This document shows positions 1 to 8,900 of a DNA stretch of 64,000 nt, piece by piece. The stretch is from positions 248,001 to 312,000 of the forward strand of contig NZ_JQJK01000009.1 in assembly GCF_000745485.1 (NCBI RefSeq), read 5' to 3'. A model generated the notes under the pieces. The model was not told the origin of the DNA. It searched no databases and worked only from the letters and a program-made list of their open reading frames with translations. The translations under genes and the position numbers were made by a program. The stretch is from Methanobacterium veterum (GTDB lineage: Archaea > Methanobacteriota > Methanobacteria > Methanobacteriales > Methanobacteriaceae). Position 1 is the first letter of the stretch. Each line of letters starts with the position of its first letter.

Positions 1-2
1 TG

Positions 3-221
3 TTTGCAACATTTGTCTTTTTCATGCCTCTCTTTATAAAAATGCCGTATCTTGAAGGAATTTTAAATATTATTCCCACAGTTTTAATGGTTAAATTATC
101 TTCAACTCCAGCTGTCCCATGGAATATTATGTTTTTTTTCATTCCTGCGATTTTAGTGTCTACATTAATTTTTGCACTGGCTGTAACATACTTTAGACAT
201 GAAAGGGCTATAAGGCTCTAA
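3..221 (+). CDS. C-terminal end of an integral membrane protein (5' end outside window)
   Basis: The frame is open from the first bases of the window, so this is the tail of a longer gene. The visible 73 residues contain two hydrophobic segments (about residues 1-35 and 45-62 of the visible part), separated by a short polar stretch, and end in a basic tail (YFRHERAIRL). The layout resembles the last two membrane helices of an ABC-2 type permease, but nothing visible is diagnostic, so the family is an inference. It ends 209 bases before the next gene on the same strand. Confidence 0.6.
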   Translation, partial: FATFVFFMPLFIKMPYLEGILNIIPTVLMVKLSSTPAVPWNIMFFFIPAILVSTLIFALAVTYFRHERAIRL

Positions 222-430
222 ATTCTTATTTATATCTTAAATTTAATATTTTGATAGTTTAAATGGATTACAGGATTTTTAAATTATAGTTAGACCACAA
301 AATTTTAAAATATATAATAATAAATCTGTTTTAGCGTATAAATAATAGCTATAGCTTTTAATTTTAATTATTTCTTAAATATTTAACAAAGATTTAAATA
401 TTTTTAATATAAATTTATTCTTGTGGTATC

Positions 431-775
431 ATGTCTGAAGATCTTAAAAAATTACATGAAGAACGCTTGGAGATTGAAAGCAGGATATATGATGAGCTGA
501 ATAGAATTGCAGAAATAGTAAATAGTTATACAAAGGATGGAGATGAAATAGAAATCATCGCTAACACTTCTTACAGGCTGCGCGTGGCTGAAGGGGATAT
601 AGTGGTTATAAGAGATACTGGATCTGTGTTCTTTAAAGATTTAAGAATCTCCACTGAATATCAACTGGTTAGGCTAGTTTTAGAGCGTCGAGAAGAGATT
701 TTAAGCAAGTTCATTGAATTCAATGAACGCATGATCAAAATGGGAAAAAATATCAGTGAAACTTATCTTGAATAA
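431..775 (+). CDS. Small charged hypothetical protein (114 aa)
   Basis: I do not recognise the family. It is a cytosolic-looking protein with no signal peptide or membrane segment. Residues 1-35 are rich in Glu, Lys and Leu in a helical pattern. The middle (about 40-75) is predicted beta-rich (EIEIIANTSYRLRVAEGDIVVI), and the last 35 residues are again a charged helix. The outline is helix, small beta sheet, helix. It stands alone, convergent with the following minus-strand gene, after a 200-base AT-rich leader. Normal codon use and the clean start make it a likely real gene. Confidence 0.7.
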   Translation: MSEDLKKLHEERLEIESRIYDELNRIAEIVNSYTKDGDEIEIIANTSYRLRVAEGDIVVIRDTGSVFFKDLRISTEYQLVRLVLERREEILSKFIEFNERMIKMGKNISETYLE

Positions 776-892
776 TATTATTTCTTCTGTTTTTTAGTTT
801 TTTTTAAATTAATTTTTACCACAAGGTAGCATGTAAAATCTTATTTTAATGTGGAATATTCAGGCCAAAAATAAAATTTCTGCAGGATTGAG

Positions 893-1912
893 TCACACCC
901 AAGCTTTATAATTCCATGAAAGCGCAAATCCGCTGCACTGGCCTTTTAAATCAGGAATCAATTTGAGTAAAAGCGGTTTATCAGATAGATCCCCAGGTAA
1001 TTCAACTATTGTTTTATTTCCTTCTTTTTGAATACTTAAAACATCGTAACCATTTAGGCTTATGTTGTCTACAGGGTCTATAATTGTTAATTCATGGAAA
1101 TCAGTATTAGATCCAAATACGCTGATTGAAACCCTGAGAATAATAATCAAGGCCATTATGAGAGCTGGCTTATATAAATCTCGCGGTGAAAAAGGTTTTT
1201 TGCTGATATAATAAATTATTAGGAGACCAGCAAGAGCAATCCATGCAGGGTAATCAAGCATTCCTCCATCAAGCATTGTAATAAGTGATAGGGTCAGGAA
1301 AAATGCGAGCAGCACTTTATAAAGGTCTCTTTTTTCGCTCAGTGCAATAATTCCGGCTATATAAATCAGCGGGAATGTAATTAAGATGATAAGTGAGAAT
1401 GGAACAGTATACTGTGCCAGTGGGACTCCTGTATTTATAGTTGAAGAAACGTGTATTCCCATCGAGTGAATTACATAGCCTAAAACTGATTTAAACGCAT
1501 GACTATGTGTTAATGCAGTTGTGCTGAATTCATTTCCATTATAAGACACGAACATGGTGAAAAGGGACACGCCAAGTTTTATTCTTATCCAGACTTCAAT
1601 GAGCAGTCCAACTATATATGTAAAGAATATAGTTATTATGGTAAATTTAAGATATTTTTGGGCATCTATTTTTAAGCTAGGGCTCAGTGATGATATTCTC
1701 TTTCCAATTAATCCTTTTGATTGGAATAAAGGGTAAAATAATAATATACTGCCCATAACGGCAAAAAGAATCATAGATTTGCCTTTAGATGACCCTTCCA
1801 TAAGATGATATGTAATTGTTAGGATGGTACTGTCCAGGAAACTTGTAACAGCAAGTAATGCTGCAAAAAGAATCATAATGATTCCAATGATGTTTAACTT
1901 GTTTAGACGCAA
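893..1912 (-). CDS. Multi-pass membrane protein of unknown function (339 aa)
   Basis: About eight hydrophobic segments occupy residues 8-30, 45-62, 88-110, 165-190, 200-218, 222-240 and 250-265. They are followed by a roughly 75-residue extracytoplasmic-looking tail with beta-like character (VDNISLNGYDVLSIQKEGNK). No catalytic motif is recognisable. An archaeosortase was considered because of the topology, but the Cys/Arg/His signature was not found. It is last in a minus-strand run with the dolichol-kinase-family gene (78-base gap) and purL, so it may be co-transcribed with a lipid-carrier gene. Confidence 0.75.
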   Translation of the reverse strand: MRLNKLNIIGIIMILFAALLAVTSFLDSTILTITYHLMEGSSKGKSMILFAVMGSILLFYPLFQSKGLIGKRISSLSPSLKIDAQKYLKFTIITIFFTYIVGLLIEVWIRIKLGVSLFTMFVSYNGNEFSTTALTHSHAFKSVLGYVIHSMGIHVSSTINTGVPLAQYTVPFSLIILITFPLIYIAGIIALSEKRDLYKVLLAFFLTLSLITMLDGGMLDYPAWIALAGLLIIYYISKKPFSPRDLYKPALIMALIIILRVSISVFGSNTDFHELTIIDPVDNISLNGYDVLSIQKEGNKTIVELPGDLSDKPLLLKLIPDLKGQCSGFALSWNYKAWV

Positions 1913-1990
1913 TATTTCACCGGCTTAATTTAATTATTCATTGTATATCATGATTACTTCCATATTGAAATTAATTGTTTCATCTCTTTA

Positions 1991-2551
1991 CTATATAAGG
2001 TATACTACTAAACTCATTGCAATACCAGCTATCACTGGAATTGGAATATTGTCATCTATAGGGCTGTATGCTTCAGTTATAGCACCACATACTGCTCCAA
2101 CTAATGCAGGAATCAGTGGAAGTTGAGTTAATGCGCTGATTAATGCCACAATAAAAAATGTAGATGTTCCCACTACAGTTTTTCTTTCATTGAAGGGTAA
2201 TGGTCTTTTTCCAAATCTTTTTCCGAATATGGTTGATGCAGAATCTCCCAGTAAGAAAATCAATATTGCAGCATTGGCGATGGCTATGTTAAATTTAAAT
2301 AAGTAAAGTGTCAGTATAATTCCAATAAAGAAATAGACAAAACCGCGTTCATCATTTTTTCGTTTGCATTTCCTTAAAATAAAAGAAAAGAAGAATACTT
2401 TTCTATTTTCATCGATTCTAAAAATAGCTTCTACAATAATCACAATTGCTATACACGTGAGTATGGCAATGATGGGGCTTAAAAAAATATTTACAAAAAC
2501 AATAAAAATACCTGATGCATGAATCAACTGTCTGAAATTTTCTTTTTCCAT
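1991..2551 (-). CDS. Dolichol kinase / CTP-dependent polyprenol or diacylglycerol kinase family membrane protein
   Basis: This 186-residue membrane protein has the family core near residues 100-125: a GDSAST turn, then IFGKRFGKR and a KTVVGT segment. These correspond to the nucleotide-binding region of the SEC59/dolichol kinase and phosphatidate cytidylyltransferase superfamily. Five or six hydrophobic segments surround it. Family members phosphorylate isoprenoid alcohols or lipids at the membrane using CTP; in an archaeon a polyprenol role (glycosylation or wall carrier) or lipid salvage is plausible. It begins 35 bases after purL on the same strand, so co-transcription is likely. The exact substrate is not visible from sequence. 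Confidence 0.8.
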   Translation of the reverse strand: MEKENFRQLIHASGIFIVFVNIFLSPIIAILTCIAIVIIVEAIFRIDENRKVFFFSFILRKCKRKNDERGFVYFFIGIILTLYLFKFNIAIANAAILIFLLGDSASTIFGKRFGKRPLPFNERKTVVGTSTFFIVALISALTQLPLIPALVGAVCGAITEAYSPIDDNIPIPVIAGIAMSLVVYLI

Positions 2552-2586
2552 ATCATCAGGCCGTAAAATTTTGTATCATGCTTAAA

Positions 2587-4764
2587 TTAAGCCATGAATT
2601 TTTCTATTACTCCATAATATGATTCTTTGAGATTTTCAATATCTACATTTATCAGATTCTGGTTAATAGTTAAAGTTTTACCTCCAACTTCTCCGATAAC
2701 TGCTGCAGGAGCTTTTATTTTGCTTAATATTTCATCGGCATATTCGCTTTTAACTGTAACAATGAATCTTGCATTGGACTCTGAAAATAGTGCTTCAGCA
2801 TCGCTCATATCATTATCTTTGGGCACTTTTGAAATGTCCGCGGTTGCTCCAAGATCACTTGAGATTGCCATTTCAGCAACTGCAACGGCTATTCCTCCAG
2901 CTGAACAATCATGAACTGCTGTTACAGCATCATTTTCATCTTCACGGATTATTTTTAGAACTGCCTCTGCAGATTCAAATTCGGCGTCCATATTCACCTT
3001 TGGAGATTTTCCCTGGACAACATCAAAGACTTCTTTGTGGTATTGGGAACCATCAAGCTCGGGATAAGTTTTTCCTATTAATATGATCTTATCGCCTTCA
3101 TTTTTGAAATCCATGGTTCTAATGTCTTTTATATCCATTAGTCCTGCAACACCCACAACTGGGGAAGGATTTACAGTTACTCCTTCAGTTTCGTTGTAAA
3201 AGCTAACGTTACCGCTTATTACAGGAGTTTCAAATTTATTTGCAATATCTGACATTCCTTTGATACATTCTTTAAACTGCCAGAAAACATCTGGCTTTTC
3301 AGGGTTTCCGAAGTTCAGGCAATCAACAACACACACCGGTTCAGCACCCATAGAAACAACGTTTCTTATGGCTTCTGCAATTGCTCCTGCTCCTCCATGG
3401 TATGGATCGAGTTTGGTGTGTATACTGTTACAGTCTGATGTAAGTGCAATAGCTTTTTTATCATCAATTCTAAGAACTGCTGCATCATCACCAGGCTTAA
3501 TAACAGTTCTAATCTGTACTTCGTGATCGTACTGCCTGTAAACCCAGCTTTTACTTGCAATGTTCTGTGAAGAGAGAAGTTTGAGAAGAGCTTCCTGAGA
3601 ATCGATATCTTCTACTTCTTGATATTCAGCAGTTTCAGACGGTCCGCATCCTTCTTCTTTTGGATTACATGATTCCCTGTTAACAACTGGAGGATCTGAG
3701 AGAAGTTCTGTTTGAACATCTGCTATAATTCCTCCTTCTTTCTTCAAAACTAACCTGCCGGTATCTGTGACTTTGCCAATAACTGCTGCTGGAAGTTCAT
3801 ATTTATTGAATATTTCCATTAACGCGTCCACATCTTTAGGGTTTACAACAAAAACCATTCTTTCCTGGGACTCGGAAAGCATTATTTCATAGGGTGTCAT
3901 TCCTTCTTCTCTAAGTGGAATCGTTGTAAGTTCTACTTCAGCCCCGTTTCCGCCTTTAGCGGCCATTTCTGAAACACAGCATGTTAGACCGCCGCCGCCT
4001 AAATCTTTAAGCCCGACCACGTCAATTTTATCCAGTGCTTCAAATGTAGCTTCCATAACCATTTTCTTAGTGAAAGGATCCCCTACCTGGACTGCAGGCC
4101 TGCTTTCAAGTTCAGATTCGGTTGTAAGCTCTTCAGATGCAAATGTCACACCATGGATTCCATCTCTTCCGGTGGTACCTCCCATAAGGACAAAGATATC
4201 GCCTACATTAGGGGCAGAACCCAGTACAATATCGCTTTTTTTAACAAGCCCTGCACAGATAACATTTACAAGTGGGTTAAATTTGAAATTATCATCAAAT
4301 TCGATTTCTCCACCGACAGTTGGGATCCCTACTCTATTTCCATAGTCTGAAATTCCTTTTACCACATATTCAAATATGTACCTTGATTTTTGGTCTTCAA
4401 GAGGTCCAAATCTTAATGAATCAAGTAATGCGATTGGTTTAGCACCCATTGAAATAATATCTCTAATTATTCCCCCAATACCTGTTCCAGCGCCCCCATA
4501 GGGTTCAATTGCTGATGGGTGGTTGTGGCTTTCCATTCCAATAACAAGTGCAAGTTCATCTGTTAGTTCAACAATTCCCGCATCGTCTCCAGGGCCAAGA
4601 ATGACACGTTTACCTTCGTTCGGGAATAATCTTAAAATAGGACGGCTGCTTTTATAGGAGCAGTGCTCTGAAAACATTATATCAAGCATACCATACTCCA
4701 ATGAATTGGGGTCTCGTCCCAATTCTTTTTTTACAAATTTACATTCTGAATCTGTTAGGGTCAT
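2587..4764 (-). CDS. purL: Phosphoribosylformylglycinamidine synthase subunit PurL
   Basis: PurL is the ATP-dependent synthetase half of FGAM synthase and converts FGAR to FGAM in purine synthesis, using ammonia delivered by PurQ/PurS. The 725-residue length fits the small archaeal/Bacillus-type PurL. Visible marks are [10 protein letters not shown] near residue 33, the GPGDDAG motif, [19 protein letters not shown] near 77, a second-half GDDAAV and HGGAGA, and paired AIRS-type domains each ending in a glycine-rich GGGG or SAGG segment. It is first in a minus-strand run with the lipid kinase gene. The segment between it and ileS carries an ileS remnant and a hairpin element. Confidence 0.97.
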   Translation of the reverse strand: MTLTDSECKFVKKELGRDPNSLEYGMLDIMFSEHCSYKSSRPILRLFPNEGKRVILGPGDDAGIVELTDELALVIGMESHNHPSAIEPYGGAGTGIGGIIRDIISMGAKPIALLDSLRFGPLEDQKSRYIFEYVVKGISDYGNRVGIPTVGGEIEFDDNFKFNPLVNVICAGLVKKSDIVLGSAPNVGDIFVLMGGTTGRDGIHGVTFASEELTTESELESRPAVQVGDPFTKKMVMEATFEALDKIDVVGLKDLGGGGLTCCVSEMAAKGGNGAEVELTTIPLREEGMTPYEIMLSESQERMVFVVNPKDVDALMEIFNKYELPAAVIGKVTDTGRLVLKKEGGIIADVQTELLSDPPVVNRESCNPKEEGCGPSETAEYQEVEDIDSQEALLKLLSSQNIASKSWVYRQYDHEVQIRTVIKPGDDAAVLRIDDKKAIALTSDCNSIHTKLDPYHGGAGAIAEAIRNVVSMGAEPVCVVDCLNFGNPEKPDVFWQFKECIKGMSDIANKFETPVISGNVSFYNETEGVTVNPSPVVGVAGLMDIKDIRTMDFKNEGDKIILIGKTYPELDGSQYHKEVFDVVQGKSPKVNMDAEFESAEAVLKIIREDENDAVTAVHDCSAGGIAVAVAEMAISSDLGATADISKVPKDNDMSDAEALFSESNARFIVTVKSEYADEILSKIKAPAAVIGEVGGKTLTINQNLINVDIENLKESYYGVIEKFMA

Positions 4765-4832
4765 GATATCACGCTGCAGTTATTATATTTAATTATTGTA
4801 TATTTTTAAGAGTTATTTGAGGTTTTTTTACC

Positions 4833-4896
4833 TCATTCTGTTTTTTTAATGGTTATTTTAAGGTTCTCATCCTCAATCTTCCACCTTTCAAACCGG
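4833..4896 (-). pseudogene. Orphan duplicate of the ileS 3' end
   Basis: Read on the minus strand, these bases encode [17 protein letters not shown] and a TGA stop. The functional ileS, whose stop lies about 240 bases upstream in transcription, ends in [16 protein letters not shown]. The two copies differ mainly at synonymous positions (for example the codons for N-L and I-T-I), so this is not a fresh tandem copy but a diverged allele of the same tail. A hairpin-cluster element separates the two. The likely explanation is replacement or recombination at the ileS end that left the older terminus behind. Confidence 0.75.
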
Positions 4897-5046
4897 CGAA
4901 TCTAAGATTTTCGGGGCATGTGAAAATCTATCGAAATTACAAATTTTGATGCATCGAAAACCGTAGGTTTTCGAATGTTTCAATTTTCACGGCTGCAAAA
5001 CTAAAGGTTTTGCAAGCACCAAAAATTCATAGAATTTTTGAGTGTT
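4897..5046. repeat. Palindrome-cluster element, copy 1 (with a nested hairpin pair)
   Basis: The element is a run of imperfect palindromes: GAATCTAAGATTTTC, the linker GGGCATG, a long stem GTGAAAAT/ATTTTCAC whose loop holds two further hairpins (about 4932-4949 and 4953-4973), the linker GGCTG, the hairpin GCAAAACTAAAGGTTTTGC, and the hairpin CAAAAATTCATAGAATTTTTG. Stems use GAAAAT- or CAAAAT-type arms around three- to six-base loops. The same linkers recur in the copies at 18.2, 24.4, 41.1 and 51 kb. It sits between the true and relic ileS ends and contains no reading frame. Confidence 0.8.
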
Positions 5047-5071
5047 TGATCAAAAAAACATTTTAACATTA

Positions 5072-8000
5072 TTATGTCTTTTTGATAGTAATTTTGAGAT
5101 TTTCATCCTCAATCTTCCATTCTTTTGTATAATCTCCTTCCTGTGCCTCGAAACTCAGTTTTTCAGCACGTACCTCATTGGAGATAAAGTCAAAGAATGG
5201 TTTAATTAGTTCTTTGAAGCCTTCATCACATTCTACAAATACCTGAATATTGGCTTCAACATCCAAGTCAAGGTCTTTTCGCATATCTTGAACTCTTCTT
5301 ATGAGTTCTCTGGACATTGCTTCGGATAATATTTCTTCTGTGACTTCTGTGTTTATGAATACATTTCCAGAATCAAAATCTGCACTTACAAGATTTTCTG
5401 GAAGTTCAGTTTCAAATAGGATATCGTCAACACCAAGTTCTATGGTTCTGTCATCAACTTCAACAGAATAACTTCCTTCAGCATCTAAAACTGCTTTTAT
5501 CTCGGATCCGTCGGCTTCTGTGAGATGTTTCATTACTTTTGGTGCATCGCCCCTGAGTCTTGGTCCAAGGGTCTTTAAATTAGGTTTTGCAATTATCTTG
5601 AGGTTTTCAAATTCATCTGTTGCTATGATCTCTTTTGTATTGGCCTGTTCCATTATGACAGCTTTAAGGGATTCAACTGCGCTTAAAACTTTTTTGTCCT
5701 CAGAAACAACTACAATTTCACTTACTGGCCATCTAAGTTTGTACCTTGCAACATCTCTTCCCCTTGCACATGCTTCTATGATATCTCTGACGATATCCAT
5801 ATTTTCTTCTAATTCTGTATCAATCAGGTCTTCATTGAATTCCCAGTCTTCCATATGTATACTTTCAGGAGCATCTTCTTCCACTCCTTTTATGAGATTC
5901 TGGTAGATTTCTTCGGTAATATGTGGAGTTATTGGGGCCATTGTTTTAATTAGAAGTTTTAAAGCATTATAAAGTGTAAAGTAAGCCCCTAATTTATCAG
6001 GATCTTCTTTTTCAACCCATGTACGTCCTCTTATAAGTCTAACATACCATCTGCTTAAATCTTCCAGTATGAAATGATTTATAGCCCTTGTAGCTTTATG
6101 GAGATATAAAGAATCTAAAGCTTCTGTTACTTCTTTTGCAAGAGAATTAGCACGTGAAGTTATCCATCTGTCCTCATCTCTTAATTTAAGATCTTTTTCA
6201 GTGTACAGTGTTGGGTTGAAATTATCTATTGCCATGTAGGTAGTTGAAAATACATAAACATTCCAGAGAATATTGAACATTTTCTGAACGTTTTTAATCT
6301 CATCCCATGTAAATTTCAGGTCTTCCCATGGTTTATTTCCCCAGAGTAGATAAAATCTCAATATATCTGCTCCGTATTGTTCAATGACTTCTTCTGGTGC
6401 TACTACGTTTCCGAGGGATTTACTCATCTTTCTTCCCTCTTCATCGAGGGTAAATCCGTGCATTAAAACTTTTTTATAAGGTGCTTTGTCAAAAGATATT
6501 ACTCCGCACCCTAATTGTGAATAGAACCATCCTCTAGTTTGATCATGTCCTTCTGTTATGAAATCGTAAGGGAACCATTCATCAAACATTTCTTTTTCTT
6601 CTGGATAATGTAGAGCTGCCCATCCTGCTACTCCTGAGTCTATCCATACATCTAAAACGTCAGGGACACGGTTCATGTCTCCCCCACATTCGCACTGGAT
6701 TGTAATTTCATCAACATAAGGTCTGTGTATGAAATCTCCTTCGAGAGTTCCTTTAACTGTTTTCTCTTTTAACTCGTCGATGGACCCTATAACTGTTATT
6801 TCTCCACAGTCTTCACATCTCCAGATTGGAATTGGAATTCCCCAGTATCTCTGCCTTGATATTGTCCAGTCTCTTGCATTTTCAACCCAGTTACGGAACC
6901 TGCTTTCACCAGCCCATTCTGGAACCCATTCCACGTGGTCTAATTCTGATAACATTTTGTCTTTAATGTCTGTAACTTTAAGGAACCACTGCTGTGTTGC
7001 AAGGTATATAATGGGAGTTTTACATCTCCAGCAGAATCCGTACCTGTGATCAATTACCCCTTCTTTAAAGAGTAAACCGTGCACATCTAAATCAGCTATG
7101 ATATAAGGGTCAGCTTCTTTTACGAATTCACCTTCATATTTTCCAGCTTCTTCTTTAAAAAGCCCTGCTTCGTCTACTGGGCAGAATATTGGTAAGCCGT
7201 ATTTTTTACCAATATCAAAGTCGTCTGGACCGTGACCTGGAGCGGTATGAACGCAACCAGTACCTTCTGTTAAAGTTACATGTTCTCCTGGAAGTATTTT
7301 GTGCGTAAATTCTTTTTGGACAGGTATTTCATCTATAAGTGGGTGTTGATATTCAAGACCTTCAAGATCACTACCTTTCACTGTTTTAAGAATTTCATAA
7401 TCCTGATCTTCAAATAAAGAGCTAACAAGGGCTTCTGCCATTATATAAACTTCGCCGTTAATATCAACATAAGCATAATCAAAATCAGGATGTACACATA
7501 CTGCCATGTTAGCAGGGAGAGTCCATGGTGTTGTTGTCCATACAAGCACGTATTCATTGCCGTTTTCAGACTCTTTTAATGGGAATTTAACATAAATGGA
7601 AGGGTCTTCTTTATTTTCATAATCGATTTCTGCAAGTGCAAGTGCTGTTTCACATCGAGGGCACCATGTTATAACTCGGAGGTCATTTATAAGAAGGTCT
7701 TTCTCATTTGCTTTCTTCAGGGTCCACCAGCAGGATTCCATGTATTTGGTATCAAAAGTAACATAAGGGTTATCCCAGTCCATCCATACGCCCAGCATTT
7801 TAAATTGTTCGGTCATGAGGGCCTTATTTTCGATTGCAAATTCCTTACACTTTTCTACAAAATTGGCAATTCCTATTTTAGTTTCAATTTCCTTTTTACT
7901 TTTTAAACCGAGTAATCCTTCTACTTTATGTTCTATAGGAAGTCCGTGAGTATCCCATCCAGCCTGTCTACGCAGGTTGAAACCTGACATGCTTTTAAAG

Positions 8001-8218
8001 CGTAAAAAAGTGTCTTTTATGGTCTTATTCCATGCAGTTCCCAGGTGTATTTTACCACTACAATAAGGAGGGCCGTCTAAAAATGAAAATTTAGGGCTAT
8101 TCTCTCTTAATTTATCTGTTTTTTGATATATACTGTTTTCATTCCAAAACTTTTGAATATCGTTTTCTATAAGCTTTGTATCGTATGATCTCTTGGCCTC
8201 TTTTATTGGCATTTTCAT
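5072..8218 (-). CDS. ileS: Isoleucyl-tRNA synthetase
   Basis: This class I aminoacyl-tRNA synthetase charges tRNA-Ile with isoleucine and edits valine. The 1048-residue length matches archaeal IleS. The HIGH-type signature appears as HLGTA near residue 58 ([13 protein letters not shown]), the editing domain includes the [11 protein letters not shown] segment near 228, and the KMSKS loop is [10 protein letters not shown] near 600. The tRNA-binding tail contains a DALG-like anticodon-binding helical domain. The start follows a GGAGA-like site. The 3' end has a diverged second copy further downstream, so the present terminus may have been acquired by recombination. Confidence 0.97.
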   Translation of the reverse strand: MKMPIKEAKRSYDTKLIENDIQKFWNENSIYQKTDKLRENSPKFSFLDGPPYCSGKIHLGTAWNKTIKDTFLRFKSMSGFNLRRQAGWDTHGLPIEHKVEGLLGLKSKKEIETKIGIANFVEKCKEFAIENKALMTEQFKMLGVWMDWDNPYVTFDTKYMESCWWTLKKANEKDLLINDLRVITWCPRCETALALAEIDYENKEDPSIYVKFPLKESENGNEYVLVWTTTPWTLPANMAVCVHPDFDYAYVDINGEVYIMAEALVSSLFEDQDYEILKTVKGSDLEGLEYQHPLIDEIPVQKEFTHKILPGEHVTLTEGTGCVHTAPGHGPDDFDIGKKYGLPIFCPVDEAGLFKEEAGKYEGEFVKEADPYIIADLDVHGLLFKEGVIDHRYGFCWRCKTPIIYLATQQWFLKVTDIKDKMLSELDHVEWVPEWAGESRFRNWVENARDWTISRQRYWGIPIPIWRCEDCGEITVIGSIDELKEKTVKGTLEGDFIHRPYVDEITIQCECGGDMNRVPDVLDVWIDSGVAGWAALHYPEEKEMFDEWFPYDFITEGHDQTRGWFYSQLGCGVISFDKAPYKKVLMHGFTLDEEGRKMSKSLGNVVAPEEVIEQYGADILRFYLLWGNKPWEDLKFTWDEIKNVQKMFNILWNVYVFSTTYMAIDNFNPTLYTEKDLKLRDEDRWITSRANSLAKEVTEALDSLYLHKATRAINHFILEDLSRWYVRLIRGRTWVEKEDPDKLGAYFTLYNALKLLIKTMAPITPHITEEIYQNLIKGVEEDAPESIHMEDWEFNEDLIDTELEENMDIVRDIIEACARGRDVARYKLRWPVSEIVVVSEDKKVLSAVESLKAVIMEQANTKEIIATDEFENLKIIAKPNLKTLGPRLRGDAPKVMKHLTEADGSEIKAVLDAEGSYSVEVDDRTIELGVDDILFETELPENLVSADFDSGNVFINTEVTEEILSEAMSRELIRRVQDMRKDLDLDVEANIQVFVECDEGFKELIKPFFDFISNEVRAEKLSFEAQEGDYTKEWKIEDENLKITIKKT

Positions 8219-8390
8219 TCTCCTTGCGGTATTTATAAATTAAATATAAGAATCAGTTTTCTGTAAAAATTTTTGTACTTCATTACATTTTTTTCATTAA
8301 TTTATTCTTGATCTATATCTGATTCGCAGATATTTAAAAGTTAACGCATATTTTTTGAGGTAATAGTATTTTTTTTGCGAAATAGAAAAA

Positions 8391-8492
8391 GATATAAATA
8401 CCTTTAATCTTAACTAGTAGTGCATCCCCTATTACAACGATACTATTTTTAATACTGATCGTATCGCCTCCGGGGGGATGTTACACCTACTA
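8391..8492 (+). ncRNA. Candidate small RNA 1: TATA box followed by a long GC-rich hairpin
   Basis: A GATATAAATA promoter box preceded by an A-rich BRE-like stretch lies at 8391-8400. About 20 bases downstream begins a long foldback at 8415-8492. TAGTAGTG pairs with CACCTACTA, CATCCCC pairs with GGGGATG, and inside these CGATAC pairs with GTATCG. A T-rich stretch follows. The GC content contrasts strongly with the surrounding AT-rich DNA, which in such genomes usually marks structured RNA. No reading frame is present. No known RNA family was recognised, and transcription is an inference. Confidence 0.5.
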
Positions 8493-8495
8493 ATT

Positions 8496-8566
8496 TTTAT
8501 ATAATATCACTATACTAATTATGGCGCCCCGATCACCCTCTTGTTTGAACTCTCAAATGGGGCGTC
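8496..8566 (+). ncRNA. Candidate small RNA 2: second TATA box and GC-rich hairpin
   Basis: A TTTATATAA box at 8496-8504 is followed about 24 bases later, the normal archaeal TATA-to-start distance, by a second foldback at 8523-8566. GGCGCCCC pairs with GGGGCGTC around a loop of about 28 bases. The arrangement repeats that of the preceding module, so two short transcripts in tandem are plausible. The loop sequence (ATCACCCTCTTGTTTGAAC) is not recognised. Confidence 0.45.
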
Positions 8567-8900
8567 AATTCTTATAAAAATTATAATTTTACCGAAAAGC
8601 TTATTAATAAGTTATAAAAAAGGATGAATTGCCACTCTCATTTTGGGAAGATTGAGTGGATGGCCATTAATTAAGTAATTTACCTATGTCTTTAGAGACA
8701 TAGGTATTATACTGAAAAATTTTAGCTTAAAATTAAGATTTATTTGTAATTATATGCTAATTTTTTATATTTACCTTTAAAAAAAGTTTAAATTTAGTTT
8801 TAATATATATTATTTTAAAAATTAAAATATTGAGGGATATAATAAAGAATTTAGGGGGAGGTATTTGCCCCTTTTCTCAAGCTAGCTTGAGATCCCTGAT
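8567..8900. other. Rest of the ileS/CARDB intergenic region: further hairpins
   Basis: After the two candidate RNAs there are two more foldbacks. GCCACTC (8631-8637) pairs with GAGTGG (8654-8659). A near-perfect hairpin lies at 8681-8706 (TACCTATGTC/GACATAGGTA around TTTAGA). Just before the CARDB gene end is the palindrome TCTCAAGCTAGCTTGAGA (8875-8892), positioned where a terminator would be but without a T run on the minus strand. The remaining bases are AT-rich with no gene. Confidence 0.5.

Noticed and set aside
4897..5046. A CRISPR-like repeat array
   Set aside because: The palindromes have different stems and irregular spacing, and there are no spacer-like unique segments of constant length.
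8219..8280. A tRNA-sensing leader before ileS
   Set aside because: The ileS promoter lies close to its start and the GC-rich hairpins are far upstream with plus-strand promoters.
8875..8892. An intrinsic terminator for the CARDB gene
   Set aside because: The palindrome is not followed by a T run on the minus strand; listed only as a palindrome.
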